Positions 1 through 13,405 of a DNA stretch of 47,500 nucleotides are shown piece by piece. This stretch comes from Glandiceps talaboti (Eukaryota; Hemichordata; Enteropneusta; Spengelidae), in NCBI RefSeq assembly GCF_964340395.1, contig NC_135550.1:24034176-24081675 (forward strand), given 5' to 3'. The translations under genes were made by a program, and so were the position numbers. Numbering within the stretch: position 1 is the first letter of the stretch; the number at the start of each line of letters is the position of its first letter. A model generated the notes under the pieces. The model ran no database searches. It had not been told where the DNA came from and saw only the letters and a program-made list of their open reading frames with translations.

Positions 1-1150
1 GTTTCTAGGGGGACTTCCTCGGATCCCATGAGAGCTATACACCCTACATTTTACTGTCAAGATGCTATTCAACTTTTTGTGAACATTTCAACCCTATGTA
101 GTTGCTAATTACATGAGAGTGCTATCCTAATAATTATTTTTGAGACATGGTCAAGCGGTCCCTCTGAATAACGATGAAAGACCTGGCATTTGAATATGAT
201 ATGGAGGTGGGTCATTATGTTTTAGAAATAAGTGATAGGGCTTCAGCCTGTTTTCGGTTTTACAAAGAGGGAGGGGTGAGTGATATTTTTTTGGAAAACT
301 CCACCGATCCCCCTGTCCGGAGAAACTGACTGGTCCCTTACGCTAACCATGGGTACAAGAGTTATACATTGTCCACAGTCGAACCGATTGATGTTCATAA
401 GGAAATATTTCAAAGTATTCATTACTAGTAACCTGTCTGATACATTCATTGAAGTTTTATTCCTAGACACATTCAACTGTCTGGAACTTTATGTTTATAA
501 AAGTATACTTTCAGATCAGTCTCTGTCCTTTTACGTTGACCTTCATTTCATCAAATGTGACTGCAGCATATGAAGCCTTGTTTCTCCAGAAATTACCGAC
601 AGCTACTATCATGACATATGGGAGAAACAAAAGCCTCTGACAGAAAATTAACCAGTGCTAACCTCAGCAGTCCACAGGTCGAAAATGGCACCACACGAAT
701 GAAAAATAGTGGTACCTTTATCCGAAGAACAAAATCATTAAGTGAAAGCACATAGAATGTACTCCCGTCCCACGCGTTTCGAAATAAGCACTACTTTTGA
801 ACGAGTCCGGTGATTTGATACTGCGAATTAAGATACCAATATGTTGAGTAATTACTCGTTAATTTGTGTGGTGCTCTTTTCACCCAACGAATAAAGTATG
901 TGAAATTTGGAGCTTGCAATCTTTAGATATTATCTAATTAACAAAAAAGCATTTATTATGTAAAGTACTCAATCAAATTAAAAGCTGCATGGTAGTGCGG
1001 CATATTCTCATAAATACATGTACGCACTTATATAAAATTTGAAGCGTCCATGTAATTACTGGAAATCATCATTTATGCAAATATCTAATTCATAGGATGT
1101 TTACCAAACCTAAAATCACTTGTTGCGATTTCCATACTGATGAGATAGGG
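1..1150. repeat. 1.1-kb interspersed repeat, copy 1
   Basis: This segment aligns almost end to end with 9198-10310 in the same orientation, starting at GTTTCTAGGGGGAC in both and diverging after about 1130. Its last 200 bases contain one unit of the TTATGCAAAT-type tandem repeat seen in arrays at 3.3-4.3 and 15.3-16.3 kb. Relative to copy 2 it has 37 extra bases near 277-313, which shift the reading frame that is open in copy 2, and it has an in-frame TGA where copy 2 has GGA. It looks like a decayed transposable element rather than a gene; I do not recognise the family. Confidence 0.8.
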
Positions 1151-2420
1151 GTCCCATACTACAGAGGCATAGTCCATGATTAAACGAACAAGAGATGTAT
1201 ATGCTGTTTGCTTTTTGGTTGAGTTACAATGGCGAAGATTCCTCCTGATGAAACCAAGTGTTGATGATACCTTATTGCTGACTTTTGATCACCACACTGA
1301 CGACAATAACAGACGACAATAGCTGATTGAGATATACATACACTTTTAATCTATAAAGTGAGACAAATTAACATAACTATTGTGATAAATTCACTTATAC
1401 ATATAAAAGGAAATGCAGATTTAAGGAAAGATTCCTCATTTTGAGAAAAACATATATATCTCCCATGATTATATCCTCAGTAGACCCTTCACCAGAATAT
1501 GAATACCCCTGTTTACTCAAAGGATAATGAAGGAGGATTTAAGACTCTCTGTCAATACCCTCCTTTAGTCAAACGATGATTCAGGTTCAGGTTCAGGGTT
1601 AAAGGATGACTGGAGAATCTCTGAATACGCAAATGATCAATCAGCTCCATCTAATGATCCAGCAAGCACTTCTGAAATAGACACAAAGGAAAATACAATT
1701 ATCTTCAGTCTTTACAATACATTGAATGTATACATACTTTATGGTTCTTTATATTATTTGTCTCCCTCCCCATACAAACTGTAATAAATTAACATATTCA
1801 GAGTAAGAATTTTTTATTTAAACTCCCATACACATAAAAAAACATCATTATCATATCTAAAATTAAATCTACGCGTTAGTAGCTATTACTACAGGAAATT
1901 AAGTAGACATAGTCTCTTAACCACCCAGGAAATTATTTACTCATAATAAGGAACTTTTTTCTCTATATCCGTATCCATGATTAATTTTATTTGAACAAAG
2001 ATGTCAGATTCGTCATTTATACTACTGTACCACTATTAAGTTGAGGGTATGAAAAAGAATATATTTTCCTACATCAAACACAGGGGTTATTACTTGATGT
2101 TATTATGGTCGGAGATCCTGAATTTGTTCCTCAAATACAGTTTCTGTACCACTGCAATGGGTACAACGTATCGCAAAATATGCCTTCTGTCGTTCTGTAT
2201 GTCCATTAAAGTTACAAGCTACACCCTGAGTTCCCAAACATCATTATTGGGTCTCCAAATAGGGAATTCTTACAATGAGCTCCGTGTGTCTCTGATACGT
2301 AATTTGTCCGATTTCAATCAAAGTCAACACAAAGGTGACATCACAATATGCGACAAATGCAAGTCACTTTGTCAGGCGATCGACAAATGCAAAGTTCACC
2401 GAACTCTGCGAAGTCTGTAA
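1151..2420. other. No gene seen
   Basis: AT-rich sequence without an ORF supported by homology, splice signals or codon pattern. The 123-residue open frame at 2049-2420 has no recognisable motif and runs into the microsatellite. Confidence 0.5.
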
Positions 2421-2697
<277 letters not shown>

Positions 2698-2756
2698 GCA
2701 TTGCCAAATCTGAAATGTTTAAGCTAATCACAATTAAAATAGAATTGTTACATATG

Positions 2757-5700
2757 TTACATACTAAGAAAATCTATCCTTTTAGCAATGAAGCCCAAAT
2801 CACAATAGCAGTCTTTGTATCCGGCATTGGGACATACGTCTTCAAACCAAACACAGCCGTCGGGATGCTCATCGCATTTGATTGAATATCCACCACCACA
2901 CCCTTTAAAAAAAGAAGAGAAAGGGTTCATACTTTGAGATGTTTTATTTCCATCAGTAAATGAGTATAAACACTGCTTGAATCTTCGACTAGTTTCGCAC
3001 CACGCACAACTGAATTGAGGTTCAGAAGTGCTAATGACATGGTAACATATGTGTGTGTGTGTGTGGGGGGGGGGGGGTATGGATGTGTGTGTGGATGTGT
3101 GTGGATGGTATATGTGGTATATGGTAAAGTAGCACCAGGGCTGGATATGCAACCAAATAAGCATAAAAAATAGATTTACACTGAATGCCTTTCCTAAGGG
3201 CAGAGCCTTTGGATTCTCGTTCCTACACACAGTAAGTGTTGAAATGCAACATAACATATGCGATTAGTTATATTTTAAGTATGTACCAAATGTTATTGAA
3301 TTTGGTGGGTGCATTTATAAGATAGCCTATTAACTAGAAACCATTACTTATGCAAATGAGTCATTAAAACTTAAAGCTACGTCACCAAGCTTTTAGAAGC
3401 TGTGCATTTTGTTATGATTGATGTAGCAAATTATATTGAAACTTGCATTCTTAAGAGTCAGCCTAATTACTGAAAATCATTAATTATGCAAATGATTCAT
3501 TTAAATTGAAAGCTATATATATTATCAAATTTTATATAAGTTTATATGGTACATGGACTTTGTTACCTATGTGCACTATTATATTAGATTTGAACGGTGC
3601 ATTCTTAAGATATAGCCTAATTACTGAAAATCATTAATTATACACATGACTCATTACAAGTAAGTGTTACACCAGTAAGCTTTATGAGACATGTGTATTA
3701 CATTCCTTCATTTATGTAAAAGTGGCCATACAACTGTTCTTATCAAATGATGGAAACATACTATGCGAAGTGTTATTAATCCAATACAGCTGTTTTCTTT
3801 CCCTGTTTCTAACAGGTTCCATTTGTCTACGGTTTGGTGTCAGTAGTTGTAGCATATGTGAAGCTTGCCAGGTTCAAGTTCTATATATAATTTGGTACGT
3901 GCATTCATGATACCAGGGTACACGTGTCTCATTAAGCTTATTGATGTAAACTGTTACTTTTAATGAGCCATTTGTATAATTAATAATTTTCAGCGATGAG
4001 GTTATATCTTAAGAATACACACTTCAAATTTAGTTGAATTAGGTACACACTTCATACATAACATAAAGCTTATTGTTGTAACTGTTGGTTTTAATGTGTC
4101 CTTTGCATAATTAATGATATTCAGTAATTAGCCTATATCTTCAGAATTCACGCTTCAAATTTAATATCATTTGGTACCACTGTGCACATGTTCTGAAAAG
4201 CTTGTTGATGCACTCTTCTTCAAATTCAATGTAATTTGTCACAACTATAGTAATACGCACATGTTCTACAGTACTTGTTGATATAACTGTTAGTTGTAAT
4301 GTTTCATTTGCATTTGAGTTTAGAGCACTAGGTGCTCTAGCTTACTATTGTTCTTGCAAATATGAACTCATTGTCTATATGTATACTTACATTCAACACT
4401 TGGTCGAGCATAGACAGTTGCTAATAATGTAACCGTTGACCCTAATGGCAGTCCAATATCTGGAATTCCTGAAAATAAAGGCAAAAGCATAATTGCATTA
4501 ATTATATTAGTTAAGTTTGGAATTATGTTGCGATTATGATTTTTGTTTCTAGTGAGTAAACATTGGAATTTAAAACTACATGTACTAACAATTTTGAATC
4601 CGTTTTTTTTATTCTCCCCTTCTTGGATGTTGTAAATGCCATGATGTAATAAAGTTAATAATCTTATCTGTCCAATGATTGAGGAACGAAAAGAACATAT
4701 CTCACCATGATCTAGAATGTACTCAACGAAATCCTTATATCTGCAGTAAGCAGCGTATCCAGGTTCGTCACAACCACTTGCACAGATGTTACTGAAACAC
4801 TCCGCTAGGGGTGTGCATTTTGGAAGTGCTGCAAGGCAATCCGTGCCCTTATAGCCATTCTGTTCAGGTGCGCCAGCAAACATTTCAAAACAGGAAACAC
4901 CAAACCCTCCATCATCTGAACACACTGACATACATAGGGGAACACATTAGAGAAAGAAGTGAATTTAAGCATTCAATCGATCATGCTAAGGCATCACAAT
5001 ATCGGCTGACATCAGCTATAATCTATTTAAACAATAACACAAATGACAACTTGATGGCCTCAACAGAACTTACCTCTATAAAGTGTTCCAAAACTTCTAA
5101 TTAAGAGAATGTTATCACGCTAAACTACGTACAAGTAAATGAAAAGATTTCGTGCTGTCTGACAAATTATTTCGTTGATGTGACATTCAGTTTTGATTGC
5201 TATATACTTGCCTTGAATCGCCATTAATGTTGTTGTTATTGTTGTTGTTGTTGTTGTTGTTGATACAAGTGAAGTTGTCAATGTGTACGAGTGAAGCTGA
5301 CAATGTAGCAATGCATGATAAAAATCGATAGCAGTGTATAAATTACTGTCCCTCCTCCAGTCGTAACGTTCTCTGTTCCACTCGTTTCTATGTGTGTATC
5401 AGTAAGGGGACGCACAGTGTTAACGGTGGGAGGGGTGGGGGCCTAAGGAGAAAATATTATGGTCAAACGTTTTATGCAGATCCCCCGCTTTCATGTTCTC
5501 AAAAATGTCATGACCCCCCCCCCCCCCGAATTGAAACCTAGAATTTTCGTAACCCCTCCCCTTTGAAGGCCACACAAGATTCTCTATGTACAATTATACG
5601 GTACCCCCTCCCCCCGCATCCCCCAATTTGGGGATGTAAACTGTATGGTACACTGCATTAAAATAACAGTGGCAGTCGACTTCAGCGTCCGTACATATGG

Positions 5701-7695
5701 GATTACTTGACAAAGAGGTGTGGGCTTTGGAGGAAGTTATCTCACATTGGGCTGTAAATCTGTTGGTATCATGTACATGGAGATACTTAGCCAGGGCTTT
5801 CCTCTTCAATCATCAACGTACTCGACGATGTTTAGGAGGTGTCCCCACCCACGGTGAGATTTTGTGAACATAAGAAAATATTGGAGACCATTTAGAGGTA
5901 TACAATAATATTTCAATCCATACACATTATCTAGAGTTATAGAGTACTTAAATATTGTCTTCAATACCCCAATTTTGTCTCTCCCGCCCCATTACCCCCA
6001 ATTATTTCCTTGTCCACCCCTATTTTCTCCCCAACGCGCCCCTGCCAAAAAATGTGCTCGTATGATAAAACAAGTCAACATTACTTTGATTTGTCAAAAC
6101 TAAGTTCACCATACTTACAATCATGGAATCTTGCTATCATGAAACAAACAACCAATTTAAGCAAGACTTAATCATAAGAGCATCACCGACAGTAATAATC
6201 TACGTGTAGTCTAGCGGGGCGACCGACTTTATTTCCACAATTGTCGTGGCTTCTATACTACATTTTCTAAACATTGTTTGTGGACTAGATGTCGAGTGAA
6301 ATTCAAAAACCAAAAACGTCAGTCCCCCCCCCCCCCCACTACAGTTAGTCGCTACGAACATAACGACTTACCTGTCAACCCCACGAGATTGTACAGTTCG
6401 TAATCTTCCACAGCAATGTATGATACCTTAAATTGAAGCAAATTGACAAAAAGCAATGTTAGTATTTCTGGCTGCGACTAATAAATTACTACATACGTAC
6501 ACATCTTTCAGGATAATGTGGGTACCTCAGAGGAACTTTTTGAAGACTTGCTGAACTGTAAAGATAACGACTACGATACGAGTTACTTGCCTCGGCGACC
6601 ACGAGTGATTTTTCATCTCTTGTACTGTGAAAACGTAGGTTGTTTGATTGCTGTACGAAATGATGAAAACGTAATGACTGAACAACGGATAATTTATCGT
6701 CATCTATAAAAACAACAAAGTAAATGTCAGACGGCAGTCCAGAAACGAATATCCATCAGATCTGCTTTAAAGCTGTTGTATTCGAACACTAGTGATCCCT
6801 GTAAATTCTGGACAGTGTGAAAGATCTTCGTGTAGCGTACATACAGTCTTGAAGGATCGATAATTGACATTATTTCAACAATTAAATACAACTGACACTT
6901 TTTGACTATTCAATTTCATAAGTCTCTACACACAATCTTTAGAACTAATGTTAGGGTAGATTGTTAACATGTTCTCGAGCGAAACTCAAATATCTAAATG
7001 TCAGTTTATAATAGCTGAAATAACGTCAGTCCGACCCCGTCCCACCCCCTCATGACTACAAGTAGTTTAATCTTCGTGTCTTGTTCCCTAGAACTGACAG
7101 GCGTATCTTCTCTGCATTGTTGTGAAGGAAAACAAATTGAACTTCATTTGGTGCTCGACGCCGACAAACTGCTGAACTCTGTTCAAACTTGACATCATAA
7201 AGGTACATCTAATTAGCATGTGAACGTTTACAGCAGTCACATTTCTAGTACAGATGAATTAGCTTTGCTCAAAAGAAAAGTAATTAAAATGTCGCAATAA
7301 GTATTTGCTAACTTTAAAATCAAATAGTTAAATATTGTCTATCATAATTATTTTACCATGGTTAAAAGTCGCACTAACATATTCCCATTATGGTATAAGC
7401 TTATGGTATGGTATTGAAACAAGTATTTTTCGCAGTTATCTTACTCTGCGAACAACGGGAACTTTACTGTTGCAAGCAGACAATATCACAATAAATACAT
7501 TGGCGTATAACAGTGTGTAGCAACTGACATGTTTGGAAATATATGGTTGTAATTACTGTGATTCAATCAATAGTTTTAGAGAAGGACGTACCTCCACGAC
7601 AGCGACAAATATTCTAAAATACTTACATCGCCGTTACCGGTACAACTACACACCAACAGAAGCACTACTACTGTTGTTCTGGTATTCATTGTCAT
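2757..7695 (-). CDS. Secreted cysteine-rich protein, gene 1 of three paralogues (188 residues as modelled)
   Basis: I do not recognise the family. Five coding exons on the minus strand: 7695-7627 (69 nt), 6426-6372 (55), 4924-4706 (219), 4468-4391 (78) and 2902-2757. All junctions are GT-AG and phases are 0-1-1-1. Exon 1 starts MTMNTRTT and contains a hydrophobic run [10 protein letters not shown] typical of a signal peptide, so secretion is likely. Exon 2 carries [12 protein letters not shown], matching [11 protein letters not shown] and [11 protein letters not shown] in the paralogues. Exon 3 has eight cysteines, all conserved in the other two genes. Exon 4 (GIPDIGLPL...) has none. Exon 5 has six conserved cysteines around KCDEHPDGC and CYCDLG. 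I end it at the TAA after DFLSM (2757), but the paralogues splice at this exact position (A|GTATGT here), so a further short exon may exist. There is no enzyme-like motif; the even number of cysteines (14 in the modules) suggests disulfide bonding. Confidence 0.75.
3050..3078. repeat. (GT)n followed by poly-G
   Basis: A short GT run is followed by about 12 consecutive G residues, inside intron 4 of gene 1. It could form a G-quadruplex but may also be a site of assembly error. Confidence 0.9.
3290..4330. repeat. Degenerate tandem array of TTATGCAAAT-type units, with orientation switch
   Basis: Units of very roughly 150-180 bases share GCATTCTTAAGATATTGCC-like, AATCATTAATTATGCAAATG-like and AAGCTTT-like blocks. 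From about 3290 to 3720 the units read on the plus strand; from about 3900 to 4330 the same blocks appear as their reverse complement (for example GCATAATTAATGAT near 4105). The array fills intron 4 of gene 1 and belongs to the same family as the array in intron 4 of gene 2. Confidence 0.75.
5228..5263. repeat. (TTG)n microsatellite
   Basis: About ten TTG units in intron 2 of gene 1, one unit altered to TTA. Confidence 0.95.
5425..5962. repeat. 0.5-kb interspersed repeat, copy A
   Basis: Aligns over about 530 bases with 20287-20812, including a poly-C run, the block GGGGATGTAAACTGTATGGT and the 3' part around TGTCCCCACCCACGGTGAG. Lies in intron 2 of gene 1. In this copy the reading frame that is open in copy B is broken by TGA in the segment after GGGATTACT. 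A more decayed partial copy is at 19920-20085. Confidence 0.85.
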
Positions 7696-7757
7696 CACAC
7701 CTATATTATCTGATGATCAGGGAGACAAGTGATGAACAAAGTTATAATCACACATAC

Positions 7758-7764
7758 ATATATA
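7758..7764 (-). promoter_or_regulatory. TATA-like element upstream of gene 1
   Basis: On the minus strand TATATAT lies 63-69 bases upstream of the ATG at 7695. The two paralogues have TATA-like motifs at similar distances, which supports it, although the area is AT-rich. Confidence 0.35.
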
Positions 7765-9197
7765 GTAACTCTTTCATTCTGACTCGTGATTCGTATAATT
7801 TTTCGTAGTTTCGTTTACTTGTTGGCAATTTCCTACATTATTGTACAAAAGAAGATGATTGACACATTCAAAGACGGTACTGCTATTGAAACAAGGGTGG
7901 AACATCCGCTATTTCGATCATGAATGCTGTTATTAGTCTTATCATTTGACACTCAATAACAGCAACACTGCTGTATAAATCCAAATAGTCATTTATTTTG
8001 GTTATTTTGTAATCTGCTTTAATTTGTAATTAGTGAAATTGTCATACGATTATTCTCAACTTTGACGGAGCTCAATATCGTCTCACCCTAATGTGTCTCC
8101 AGGCTGTGCGCAGAATGGCGATAAGGTCATTTATAAGTGAAAAGGGTTAACAAACTTTCCAAATGGTATTGTTGCGATCGACAGATAATTGCATTGTTCA
8201 TATCTTCGTCTTGTCTTGTCTTGTCTTGTCTTGTCTTGTCTTTACTTGCTGCAGTTTTTTGTGTAATTTTTTCGTCATATATAATATCAAAATATTGGTC
8301 ATTTAAAATGCAACAATAGCAACAAGAACACTTCGTAATATCCTTATTCATATATATTTATCCTTATTAAAATTATTCCAAGAGTTACAGTTTATTTGTT
8401 TAGGGAGCATTTGGTATTACAAGGGGAGAAGGCCGATGGAATGTGGGTGAGTCACTTTTACAAATCTGTTCTCAGCGAAGGGCCACATTTTTGAAAATGG
8501 GATAAGGGGAGGGTCACATTTTACTTTGACTCATTATATTGTCTTATTTTGCATTTTTGGGGAATTTAGCATCCCAATGTTGCCACATCGGTTCTGGATA
8601 TGGTTAGGGTTAGGTATCGTAATATCACACCATGTCAATTAAATCGCTGCTGACAACCATGTAGTGAATTAATTATCAGGTGTGATGTGAGCAGAGAAGT
8701 CACAGTGGGTCTCACAGGAGTAAACGAGAACAGTTGGGTAAAATAATAATGATAATATTGTGGAGATGTTGACCTCGGTTCCGACAATATCAATAATGTG
8801 CCCATCTAGTGTTTGGGAGATAATTTCCTGGCCTTCAACTCAGTTTGTGAGATCCAAACACAGGACTGGTATTGATGAAACCTACGTATAAAGAATAATT
8901 GTTAGTCGTAGATGTATGATCTATTAAAGCTATGAAATCATTGCCTGAAAGGCTATGGACGGTTCAAAAACCTGCCTTGAAAGACTCTCAGTATAGAAAC
9001 TCTCCCGCTCCCTCTACCAATGACACAATCGTCAGATGCATCGACCTTTACTATAATGATGCCATTTAACTGTTTACCTTTTTAGTTTCTGGTACATGAT
9101 GGTGCTGTCCTTTCCAGCTTGGAAATATTCATGAATTTCATGAAATAGTCTGAATAGCTTAAAATGGCTTTAAGAGTAAAACAAAAGCCCTCCAGAG
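7765..9197. other. No gene seen; contains (CTTGT)n
   Basis: A pentanucleotide run of TTGTC occupies about 8208-8242. The rest is AT-rich single-copy-looking sequence with no supported ORF or RNA gene. Confidence 0.5.
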
Positions 9198-10362
9198 TTT
9201 CTAGGGGGACATCCTAGGACCCCATGAGAGCTCTACACCCTACATTTTACTGTCAAGATGCTATTCAACTTTTTTTGTGAACATTTCAACCCTATGCAGT
9301 CGCTAATTACATGAGAGTGCTATCCTATTAAGTATTTTTGAGACATGGTCAAGCAGTCTACTCTGAATAACGATGAAAGACCAGACATATGAATATGATA
9401 TGGAGGTGGGTCATTATGCTTTAGAAATAAGTGATAGGGCTTCAGCCTGTTTTCGGTTTTACAAAGAGGGAGGGGTGTCCGGAGAAACTGACTGGTCCCT
9501 TACGCTAACCATGGGTACAAGAGTTATACATTGTCCACAGTCGAACCGATTGTTGTCGATAAGAAAATATGTCAATGTATTCATTACTAGTAACCTGTCT
9601 GATACATTCATTCAAGTTTTATGCCTAGACACATTCAACTGTCTGGAACTGTATGTTTATAAAAGTATACTTTCAGATCAGCCTCTGTCCTTTTACGTTG
9701 ACCTTCATTTCATCAAATGTGACTGCAGCATAGGAAGCCTTGATTCTCCAGAAATTACCGACAGCTCCTATCATAACATATGGGAGAAACAAAAGCTTCT
9801 GGCAGAAAATTAACCAGTGCTAACCTCAGCAGTCCACAGGTCGAAAATGGCACCACACGAATAAAAAATAGTGGTACCTTTATCCGAAGAACAAAATCAT
9901 TAAGTGAAAGCACATAGAATGTACTCTCGGTCCACGCGTTTCAAAATAAGCTCTACTTTTGAACGAGTCCGGTGATTTGATACTTTGAATTAAGATACCA
10001 ATATGTTGAGTAATTACTCGTTAATTTGTGTGGTACTCTTTTCACCCAACGAATAAAGTATGTGAAATTTGGAACTTGCAATCTTTAGATATTATCTAAT
10101 TTACAAAAAAGCATTTATTATGTAAAGTACTCAAGCAAATTAAAAGCTGCATGGCAGTGCGACATATTCTCATAAATACATGTATGCACTTATAGAAAAT
10201 TTGAAGCTTCCGTGTAATTACTGGAAATCATCATTTATGCAAATATCTAATTTCATAGGATGTTTACCAAACCTAAAATCAGTTGTTGCGATTTCTATAC
10301 TTCGCAGACTTGTAATATTTTTCAATTTTTTTAAGATACCATGTCCACAGACACAGTCACAT
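9198..10362. repeat. 1.1-kb interspersed repeat, copy 2, with an unidentified 146-residue ORF
   Basis: Direct copy of 1-1150. It continues past the end of copy 1 into a tail that reads AAGATACCATGTCCACAGAC before a tetranucleotide microsatellite, resembling the end of the 15.3-16.5 kb array. An ATG-initiated frame at 9373-9813 is open here but disrupted in copy 1. Differences between copies include many amino-acid changes, so I see no sign of selection on the protein and treat it as repeat-derived. I recognise no motif in it. Confidence 0.75.
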
Positions 10363-10447
10363 ACACATACATACATACATACATACCTACCTACCTACCT
10401 ACCTACCTACCTACCTACCTACATACCTACCTACCTACCTACATACA

Positions 10448-10478
<31 letters not shown>
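10363..10478. repeat. (CATA)n/(CTAC)n microsatellite, left of the retroelement
   Basis: Blocks of CATA and CTAC tetranucleotides that end exactly at the TGTTACG terminus of the LTR. The same CATA repeat resumes at 13721 on the other side, so the retroelement inserted into the microsatellite. Confidence 0.95.
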
Positions 10479-11258
10479 TGTTACGAATTGAATCTCACGT
10501 AAGCAATTAGAGACGCTAAGATATTCTTATTTTTGAGCTTGAGAATTATTTATCAGCCCCAAATTATCACATGCAATGCAATAATGTTATAAATAATACA
10601 GTTCAACATAAGCTATATCTTATACTAGTGTTTTTGGGTCTCTCCACTCGTCTTCAACCGCGGCGGAACAGATGGCTTATATCGGAATGACGAAATGACA
10701 TGTACAGAAATTGTCCAATACGTCTTTACGAAGGTTAAAGTTCGCTATTCTCAAAACTGCACTGTTTTTCACACAAAAGCCTTTACCTTTGACGGCTATG
10801 CATCCAACATGGAAACCTGTCGTTGCCAGTAGGTAGTAGTTATCTAACAGTTACTTCAAAGGTGGATGTGGACGTGCACGGGTGGAACCCGACGCACATT
10901 TAATACAGGTGAACAACGCATATTGAGTTCCGACGTAAAGCATAAACGTGGATAGCTGAACTCCGACGCAACAGTACACGTCGACCAAGCGTCACTGCTA
11001 CCTTGCACCACCGTTGTCCTGGCGAAGTCTGACTCACATCTTCTACACTAACATAAGACGTTATTCTCTCTAATTAGTTTCTCATTGTCCCAACATTTAT
11101 ATACTCTTTCGACCAATCAAAAGATCTAATGTCTCTCGAGTCATTATAATAATAGCGCATCCAGGTGGACGTCTACACCTCAGTTGTATGTTAACGAATT
11201 CAGAGTACAAAATAAACTATTTCAAATACATTAGTGCTAACTCAAGCTCTACGTAACA
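10479..11258 (-). repeat. 3' LTR of the Ty3/gypsy element
   Basis: 780 bases with inverted ends TGTTACG and CGTAACA. Its right-hand part matches 13406-13720, with scattered substitutions and a block of about 25 bases present here and absent from the other copy, so the insertion is not recent. Confidence 0.85.
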
Positions 11259-11324
11259 CCTTCCCCCACTAAAAGAAAATTTTGGCATGTCTTGTCAAAA
11301 TTTCCGAAAGTACGGTTAATTCAT

Positions 11325-12586
11325 TCAACATCGAGACAAACTGTCTGCAACAACATTATCTTTGCCTCTAATGTGTTTGATTTCTAAGTTATATTCTTGT
11401 AACATTAAGTTCCAATTCAAAATTCTTCTATTCTTGTCTTTCATTCTGTTCAAAAATGTTAGCGGATTATGATCCGTATACACTTCGGAATGTTGTGGGG
11501 CTAACACCAAAGCTAACAACTCTTTCTCAATGGCAGAGTAATTCTTTTGATGAGAGTTAAACTTCTTCGAAAAGTAACAGACAGGATGTTCATACCATCG
11601 TCATCCTGTTGTATTAGAACAGCACCGGCAGCGTTGTCACTGGCATCAATTACCAAAGCAAATGGCTTATGAAAGTCGGGTGTTTTGAGTATTGGCGAAT
11701 GTTGGAGAATAGCTTTAAGGCTATCGAATGCTCTTTGACATGACGAATTCCAAACAAATTTCTTGTCCTTTTTCAACAAGTCAGTGAGTGGCAAAGCCAC
11801 TTCAGCAAAATTCTTGCAATATTTTCTATAATAGCCAGCCATCGATCCCCAGAACACGCATTAGTGCTTTCTTACCAGTAGGGACTGGGTAGTTTACAAT
11901 AGTCTCAACTTTGGCTTCTACTGGGGCAACACAGCCCTGCACTACTTTGTAACTCAAATATATGACCGTAGCCTGGCCAAACTCACTCTTTGACAGATTC
12001 ACTGTCAACTTAGCTTCAAGTAATCTCTGAAACAACTTTGCCAATGTACTGAGATGGGCTTGTCATTAGCTGTGATAATATCATCAATATATGAACCAGT
12101 ACTTTCTAAACCTCGAATTGTTTTGTCAATTAATCTCTGAAAAGCAGCTGGCGAATTATTCATGCCAAACGGCATTGCATTGTACTCGTACAAACCAGAT
12201 GGTGTTACAAATGCGGATATTTCTCTAGCTCTGTCTGTCAATGGTACACCCCAGTAACCTTTCAACAAATCAATTTTCGTAACATACTTTGTTTTACCAA
12301 TCTTGTCATCTACCCTGGGTATGGGATACAAATCAGTTTTCGTGACAGCATTCACCTTGCGAAAATCTGTACAGAACCTTATACTTCAATCAGGTTTAGG
12401 TACCATTACAGAAGGTGAGCTCCAACTACTTTGACTAGGTTGAATAATATCATTCGCTAACATATACTGAACTTCCTTCTCCATACGTTGGCTCTTAATA
12501 GGATTTAATCTATATGGATGCTGTTTGATCGGTTTTGCATCACCAACATCCACATCATGATGAACCACATTTGTTCGCCTGGGCAC
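11325..12586 (-). pseudogene. Reverse transcriptase-RNase H region of the retroelement (broken)
   Basis: Minus-strand open segments overlap with frame changes: 12586-12386 (RT start, MLANDIIQPSQSSWSSP), 12355-12005 (TKIDLLKGYWGVPL and the YIDD catalytic box), 12044-11826, 11857-11513 (RNase H, VIDASDNAAGAVL) and 11519-11325 (EVYTDHNPLTFL and HIRGKDNVVADSLSR, then stop). These are classic Ty3/gypsy RT and RNase H motifs in the right order. The frame changes and stops mean it cannot be translated as one protein. Confidence 0.9.
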
Positions 12587-12779
12587 ATCAGGAAATAATT
12601 CTTTATATTTGAAAATTTATGTCGGGGGGGGGGAAGAGGGAGTTCTAAATGATCCAACTTATCATCCAAATTGTTCAAGATCTCTGAATTATTCAACTTT
12701 GGTCTTATGACATCAGACTTTCGTTTGAAATGTGGTTCATCTGACCTTTCGTATTCTCGTGACACGTGATATTCACTGG

Positions 12780-13400
12780 TTTTACAGTTTCCTGTTTCTT
12801 ATAATGGTTTTAACATATTGACATGTCACAGTTGCGTTGCCTTTTTACGATCTGGTGTTTTTACCACATAGTCAACATCATTTACTTTCTTTACTACTTC
12901 ATAAGGACCATGAAACTTGGCCTGTAACGGATTACCTTGGTTTGGGAATAACACTAGTACCTGGTCACCTGGTTTGAGCACTCTACTTCTGGCCTTCTTA
13001 TCATACCAGACTTTTATTCATTTCTGAGATGTTTTCAAATTATTCATAGCCATTTCGCAAGATTGGTACAATCTAACTTTGAATTTGGATACATAGTCTA
13101 GAAGGTTAAGATTTGTATTACTATCCATCCACTGTTCTCTCATCAGTGACAAGGGCCCTCTTGCTCTCTGACCAAATACTAACTCGAATGGACTAAATCC
13201 AAGAGATTCCTGGACAGATTATCTTGTAGCAAACAACAGCAAGGGTACACCTTCATCCCAGTCCTTTTCATTCTCATAGCAATACGTTTTTATTATGGTT
13301 TTCAAGGTAGAATGAAGCCTTTCTCATGCACATTGCGACTCGGGGTGGTAAGCACTAGATTTGATCTGTTTTGCCCCTAGTTGATAAATTACTTGCTGAA
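12780..13400 (-). pseudogene. Integrase C-terminal fragment of the retroelement (broken)
   Basis: The minus strand reads SSAYHPESQCA, then a stop, then ERLHSTLKT, and further on SLGFSPFELVFGQRARGP and KFHGPYEVVKKVNDVDYVV. These match the end of the integrase catalytic core and the GPY/F module. At least two stop codons lie in the frame. It precedes the RT region in the direction of transcription. Confidence 0.85.
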
Positions 13401-13405
13401 AAAAA

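Noticed and set aside
6509-6709. Plus-strand frame with an acceptor-like TTTCAG at its start (about 63 codons)
   Set aside because: No ATG, no partner exon and no known motif; it is antisense within intron 1 of gene 1. Could be a relic exon, but unsupported.
9373-9813. 146-residue frame as a real gene
   Set aside because: It lies in a repeat whose other copy is frameshifted and has a stop, and differences between copies do not spare the protein sequence.
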